A stretch of DNA of 20,476 nt from Mesostigma viride (lineage: Eukaryota > Streptophyta > Mesostigmatophyceae > Mesostigmatales > Mesostigmataceae): positions 2,501-22,976 of the forward strand of contig RPFO01002149.1 of NCBI GenBank assembly GCA_009746045.1. Reading direction: 5' to 3'. Within the stretch, counting starts at the first letter, position 1, and every line of letters starts with the position of its first letter. Positions 12,201 to 18,349 of this stretch are shown here, piece after piece. The notes under the pieces were generated by a model that was given only the letters and a program-made list of their open reading frames with translations, searched no databases and had not been told where the DNA came from. A program made the position numbers and the translations under genes.

Positions 12201-15200
12201 TCCCATCACCCATGACTTTGATCCTTGTTCCCGTTACTTCCCATCACCCATGGCTTTGATCCTTGTACCCGTTACTTCCCATCACCCATGGCTTTGGTCC
12301 TTGTACCCGTCACTTCCCATCACCCATGACTTTGGTCCTTGTACCCGTTACTTCCCATCACCCATGGCTTTGGTCCTTGTACCCGTTACTTCCCATCACC
12401 CATGACTTTGATCCTTGTACCCGTTACTTCCCATCACCCATGGCTTTGATCCTTGTACCCGTTACTTCCCATCACCCATGGCTTTGGTCCTTGTACCCGT
12501 TACTTCCCATCACCCATGACTTTGATCCTTGTACCCGTTACTTCCCATCACCCATGGCTTTGATCCTTGTACCCGTTACTTCCCATCACCCATGACTTTG
12601 GTCCTTGTACCCGTTACTTCCCATCACCCATGACTTTGGTCCTTGTACCCGTTACTTCCCATCACCCATGACTTTGATCCTTGTACCCGTTACTTCCCAT
12701 CACCCATGGCTTTGATCCTTGTACCCGTTACTTCCCATCACCCATGGCTTTGGTCCTTGTACCCGTTACTTCCCATCACCCATGACTTTGATCCTTGTCC
12801 CCGTTACTTCCCATCACCCATGACTTTGATCCTTGTACCCGTTACTTCCCATCACCCATGACTTTGGTCCTTGTACCCGTTACTTCCCATCACCCATGGC
12901 TTTGATCCTTGTACCCGTCATTTTTCATCACCCATGACTTTGGTCCTTGTACCCGTTACTTCCCATCACCCATGACTTTGATCCTTGTACCCGTTACTTC
13001 CCATCACCCATGACTTTGGTCCTTGTACCCGTTACTTCCCATCACCCATGGCTTTGGTCCTTGTACCCGTCACTTCCCATCACCCATGACTTTGGTCCTT
13101 GTACCCGTTACTTCCCATCACCCATCGCTTTGATCCTTGTACCCGTTACTTCCCATCACCCATGACTTTGATCCTTGTACCCGTTACTTCCCATCACCCA
13201 TGACTTTGGTCCTTGTACCCGTTACTTCCCATCACCCATGACTTTGATCCTTGTTCCCGTTACTTCCCATCACCCATGGCTTTGATCCTTGTACCCGTTA
13301 CTTCCCATCACCCATGACTTTGGTCCTTGTACCCGTTACTTCCCATCACCCATCGCTTTGATCCTTGTACCCGTTACTTCCCATCACCCATGACTTTGGT
13401 CCTTGTCCCCGTTACTTCCCATCACCCATGACTTTGATCCTTGTACCCGTTACTTCCCATCACCCATGGCTTTGATCCTTGTACCCGTTACTTCCCATCA
13501 CCCATGACTTTGATCCTTGTACCCGTTACTTCCCATCACCCATGGCTTTGATCCTTGTACCCGTTACTTCCCATCACCCATGGCTTTGGTCCTTGTACCC
13601 GTTACTTCCCATCACCCATGACTTTGGTCCTTGTTCCCGTTACTTCCCATCACCCATGACTTTGGTCCTTGTACCCGTTACTTCCCATCACCCATGACCT
13701 GTTCCTTGTACCCGTTACTTCCCATCACCCATGACTTTGATCCTTGTACCCGTTACTTCCCATCACCCATGGCTTTGGTCCTTGTACCCGTTACTTCCCA
13801 TCACCCATGGCTTTGGTCCTTGTACCCGTTACTTCCCATCACCCATGGCTTTGGTCCTTGTTCCCGTTACTTCCCATCACCCATGGCTTTGGTCCTTGTT
13901 CCCGTTACTTCCCATCACCCATGACTTTGGTCCTTGTACCCGTTACTTCCCATCACCCATGACTTTGGTCCTTGTACCCGTTACTTCCCATCACCCATGG
14001 CTTTGATCCTTGTCCCCGTTACTTCCCATCACCCATGGCTTTGGTCCTTGTACCCGTTACTTCCCATCACCCATGACTTTGGTCCTTGTACCCGTTACTT
14101 CCCATCACCCATGGCTTTGATCCTTGTACCCGTTACTTCCCATCACCCATGACTTTGATCCTTGTACCCGTTACTTCCCATCACCCATGGCTTTGATCCT
14201 TGTCCCCGTTACTTCCCATCACCCATGACTTTGATCCTTGTACCCGTTACTTCCCATCACCCATGGCTTTGGTCCTTGTACCCGTCACTTCCCATCACCC
14301 ATGACTTTGGTCCTTGTACCCGTTACTTCCCATCACCCATGGCTTTGGTCCTTGTACCCGTTACTTCCCATCACCCATGACTTTGATCCTTGTACCCGTT
14401 ACTTCCCATCACCCATGGCTTTGATCCTTGTACCCGTTACTTCCCATCACCCATGGCTTTGGTCCTTGTACCCGTTACTTCCCATCACCCATGACTTTGA
14501 TCCTTGTACCCGTTACTTCCCATCACCCATGGCTTTGATCCTTGTACCCGTTACTTCCCATCACCCATGACTTTGGTCCTTGTACCCGTTACTTCCCATC
14601 ACCCATGACTTTGGTCCTTGTACCCGTTACTTCCCATCACCCATGACTTTGATCCTTGTACCCGTTACTTCCCATCACCCATGGCTTTGATCCTTGTACC
14701 CGTTACTTCCCATCACCCATGGCTTTGGTCCTTGTACCCGTTACTTCCCATCACCCATGACTTTGATCCTTGTCCCCGTTACTTCCCATCACCCATGACT
14801 TTGATCCTTGTACCCGTTACTTCCCATCACCCATGACTTTGGTCCTTGTACCCGTTACTTCCCATCACCCATGGCTTTGATCCTTGTACCCGTCATTTTT
14901 CATCACCCATGACTTTGGTCCTTGTACCCGTTACTTCCCATCACCCATGACTTTGATCCTTGTACCCGTTACTTCCCATCACCCATGACTTTGGTCCTTG
15001 TACCCGTTACTTCCCATCACCCATGGCTTTGGTCCTTGTACCCGTCACTTCCCATCACCCATGACTTTGGTCCTTGTACCCGTTACTTCCCATCACCCAT
15101 CGCTTTGATCCTTGTACCCGTTACTTCCCATCACCCATGACTTTGGTCCTTGTACCCGTTACTTCCCATCACCCATGACTTTGATCCTTGTACCCGTTAC

Positions 15201-18200
15201 TTCCCATCACCCATGACTTTGATCCTTGTACCCGTTACTTCCCATCACCCATGACTTTGGTCCTTGTACCCGTTACTTCCCATCACCCATGACTTTGGTC
15301 CTTGTACCCGTTACTTCCCATCACCCATGACTTTGATCCTTGTACCCGTCATTTTTCATCACCCATGACTTTGGTCCTTGTACCCGTTACTTCCCATCAC
15401 CCATGGCTTTGGTCCTTGTACCCGTTACTTCCCATCACCCATGACTTTGATCCTTGTACCCGTTACTTCCCATCACCCATGACTTTGGTCCTTGTACCCG
15501 TTACTTCCCATCACCCATGACTTTGGTCCTTGTACCCGTTACTTCCCATCACCCATGACTTTGGTCCTTGTACCCGTTACTTCCCATCACCCATGGCTTT
15601 GGTCCTTGTACCCGTTACTTCCCATCACCCATGACTTTGGTCCTTGTACCCGTTACTTCCCATCACCCATGACTTTGGTCCTTGTACCCGTTACTTCCCA
15701 TCACCCATGACTTTGGTCCTTGTTCCCGTTACTTCCCATCACCCATGACTTTGGTCCTTGTACCCGTTACTTCCCATCACCCATGGCTTTGGTCCTTGTA
15801 CCCGATACGTCCAAGTACCTCCTCCCTTTAGTCCTACGCCTGTCTCCATTCCCTCAAACTAATATTGCGTCCACTACAAGTGCCCTTGCTCACATTATTC
15901 ACACCCTTGTCTCCGTCACCTGTCCCGTTTGTTTCATGCGTTGTCTTGCTGCATCATGCCCGTCCATTATTTTCTTGCACCGTTTCCGCACACGAACAGC
16001 TGGATTTCGCCGACGCCGCAAATTACACCGCCGCGGCTGACGCCGATGCCAGCGGTACTGGTGCCGGGTCGCCAGCTGTCAGCCCCCGCCCCCGAGCTGG
16101 CTCGCGACCCCTCGCCTACGACGATGATTATGAGCAAGATTACAACTTTGAAAATGGGTCCAAGGGACGCCGGGGGGCCAGGGAGGTCGATGGGCCGGCC
16201 CCAGAGGATGACGACGTGGGGGGCGCCTCGTCACTCATTGCACTTGGGTTGAACCCTGGGCAGGAGATTGTCTTCCGACAGGTATCGAAACTATGACTGT
16301 AGTGGCCCTAGTTGCAGAACACATAATTATGTATGTCCGAGTCGCCCTCGTACATGCCGAAAAATTCCTTCCCCCTCTTCCCCTTTTCCTGCCCTGACAT
16401 TATATGTGCATACAGTAAGAAAAATCCCCATACGTTCTTGTCGGCGTCACAAAGACGGAAGTTCCCGAAATGTCAGCGTACGATACTTGTGCGTGCCTAT
16501 AGTAGGCGATGTGCGTACATATAGTAGGCGATGGGCGTACATATAGTAGGCGATGGGCGTACATATAGTAGGCGATGGGCGTACCTATAGTAGGCGATGG
16601 GCGCACCTATAGTAGGCGATGGGCGTACATATAGTAGGCGACTACACTAGACGGTTGAGTGCTATTATTATCTTTGTGGGCATGGGTGGCGCCTGAGGTC
16701 CTCCAGCAGGTAGGGGTGTGGGCCATGGAGCCCATTCACCATGAATATTCCCAGCATGTAAGGTTGGTTTAAGAGACGGCATTGGTGGCAGTATTGGTTG
16801 AGGTATGGCCCTCTTATATCACATGACCAGCTGGTGACTAATGTAATCAAGCTATGGAGCAGCGGCCGAGTCTAATCTTGCAGGCATCACATAGTTGGAC
16901 GTGAGGCCTTGGCTCTTGCCCGGCAATGTATCTGTAGATGTGTCGACAAGGAATAGGGCTCCTTGTCCTCTCGGTGTCTATTCCATCTATGCTTAGACCC
17001 TCCTTTCCGTGGACATCCCCCATGCTGCTATCAAGTAGGGTTCCTTGTCCTCTCGGTGTCTATTCCATCTATGCTTAGACCCTCCCTTCCGTGGACATCC
17101 CCCACGCTGCTATCAAGTAGGGTTCCTTGTCCTCATGGTGTCTATTCCATCTATGCTTAGACCCTCCTTTCCGTGGACATCCCCCACGCTGCTATCAAGT
17201 AGGGTTCCTTGTCCTCTCGGTGTCTATTCCATCTATGCTTAGACCCTCCCTTCCGTGGACATCCCCCACTCTGCTATCAAGTAGGGTTCCTTGTCCTCTC
17301 GGTGTCTATTCCATCTATGCTTAGACCCTCCTTTCCGTGGACATCCCCCACGCTGCTATCAAGTAGGGTTCCTTGTCCTCTCGGTGTCTATTCCATCTAT
17401 GCTTAGACCCTCCTTTCCGTGGACATCCCCCACGCTGCTATCAAGTAGGGTTCCTTGTCCTCTCGGTGTCTATTCCATCTATGCTTAGACCCTCCCTTCC
17501 GTGGACCCACCCAACGGCTATCAGGTTGAGGCTGGCTCATCAAGCATGCATGCCTCATCCACAAAGATCCATGCTCTGATTGTCAACCCGTATCCACGCC
17601 CAAACCAACACTCTTTCCTTTGTGCCCTTTTTGGAGTTAGGTACCTTCTTCTATATAGTTCATGCCCCGTGCTGGGGCTGTGTCTCATCGTATCTAATTT
17701 TCGGCACCCTATTCAACTGGTTTGATTTCCTCGGAAACGCGCCCATGTAGCTGCCCAGGTGGAAGACGCATTTGGCATGTCTTCCAACCTTTTCACAATC
17801 CCAACCGCCCCCCGTAGTCAGAGGCATCTATCGTGCCTGATGGACAAGGGGAAAGGATGCTTGCTCTGACCGCTGTGGGATCCTGGGTGTGGTTGCTTAG
17901 CCCCAACACTCCTGGAAACCCTCCCCGTCCAATGGCGCGGTAGAAGGAGCTTGCATCATGCTCCAGGAAGCATGGCTGACAAGGACAAGTAAAACTGTAA
18001 GGACAAGTAAAACTGTAAGGACAAGTATAACTGTAAGGACAAGTAATACTGTAAGGACAAGTATAACTGTAAGGACAAGTAAAACTGTAACGACAAGTAT
18101 AACTATACGGACAAGTAAAACTGTAAGGACAAGTATAACTATATGGACAAGTAAAACTGTAAGGACAAGTAAAACTGTAAGGACAAGTATAACTATAAGG

Positions 18201-18306
18201 ACAAGTAAAACTGTAAGGACAAGTATTATAAGGACAAGTATTAATATTCATGTCATCGTGGCTCCATCACAGCTTTGCCGAAGCCCTCCTTGCCTTGCAC
18301 ACACGC

Positions 18307-18349
<43 letters not shown>

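Larger units (their letters stand above)
3732..15808 (+). repeat. 38-bp minisatellite, about 318 tandem copies (12.1 kb)
   Basis: The unit can be read as CTTCCCATCACCCATGACTT followed by TGGTCCTTGTACCCGTTA, repeated head to tail. Most units differ at only four sites: CATGAC/CATGGC, TTGGTCC/TTGATCC, TGTACCC/TGTTCCC/TGTCCCC and CGTTACT/CGTCACT. A small number are 1-3 bp shorter (for example near 6198, 6819, 7148, 8286, 8611, 8838, 9178, 9497, 10582, 10832 and 11925). The sense strand is about 71% pyrimidine per unit (14 C and 13 T of 38). Because 38 is not a multiple of three, the frame rotates and every third unit repeats the same 38-residue pattern. This produces the many overlapping open frames of 60-140 codons, none of which should be called a gene. 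The array ends where CCCGATACG replaces CCCGTTACT. Confidence 0.97.
2916..15999 (+). other. Intron 1: 13.1 kb, almost wholly tandem repeat
   Basis: The donor GTAAGT is at 2916-2921 and the acceptor CGAACAG|CTG ends at 15999. Upstream of that acceptor there is no AG dinucleotide from 15881 to 15997, and the stretch is pyrimidine-rich, as expected for a true 3' splice site. Both boundaries are phase 0. About 220 bp of unique sequence follow the donor, then the GGCA/GGCG array, about 143 bp of unique sequence, the 12-kb 38-bp array, and about 190 bp of unique pyrimidine-rich sequence before exon 2. I see no additional exon in the unique parts. A short one that I cannot recognise is possible. Confidence 0.65.

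Noticed and set aside
3732-15808. CRISPR array
   Set aside because: Units are directly abutting with no unique spacers, and the setting is eukaryotic.
3732-15808. Centromeric or telomeric satellite
   Set aside because: The array is bounded on both sides by coding blocks of the same gene with matching splice phases. The unit is far shorter than typical centromeric monomers and is not telomere-like.
3659-16040. Dozens of 60-140-codon open frames with LPITHDFGPC / TRYFPSPM / VTSHHPWL repeats
   Set aside because: They are the three rotating frames of the 38-bp unit. Every long frame starts and stops only where a variant site makes or removes a TGA. There is no unique sequence, and the frames overlap one another, so they are not genes.
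16268-16606. Open frames of 63-92 codons just after exon 2 on both strands
   Set aside because: They lie past the donor at 16282 and run into the 22-bp array. They match nothing and change frame relative to the exon.
16963-17579. Series of 65-codon frames (CLFHLCLDPPFRGHPP type) every 82 bp
   Set aside because: Periodic artefacts of the 82-bp array; each is the same frame reset once per unit.
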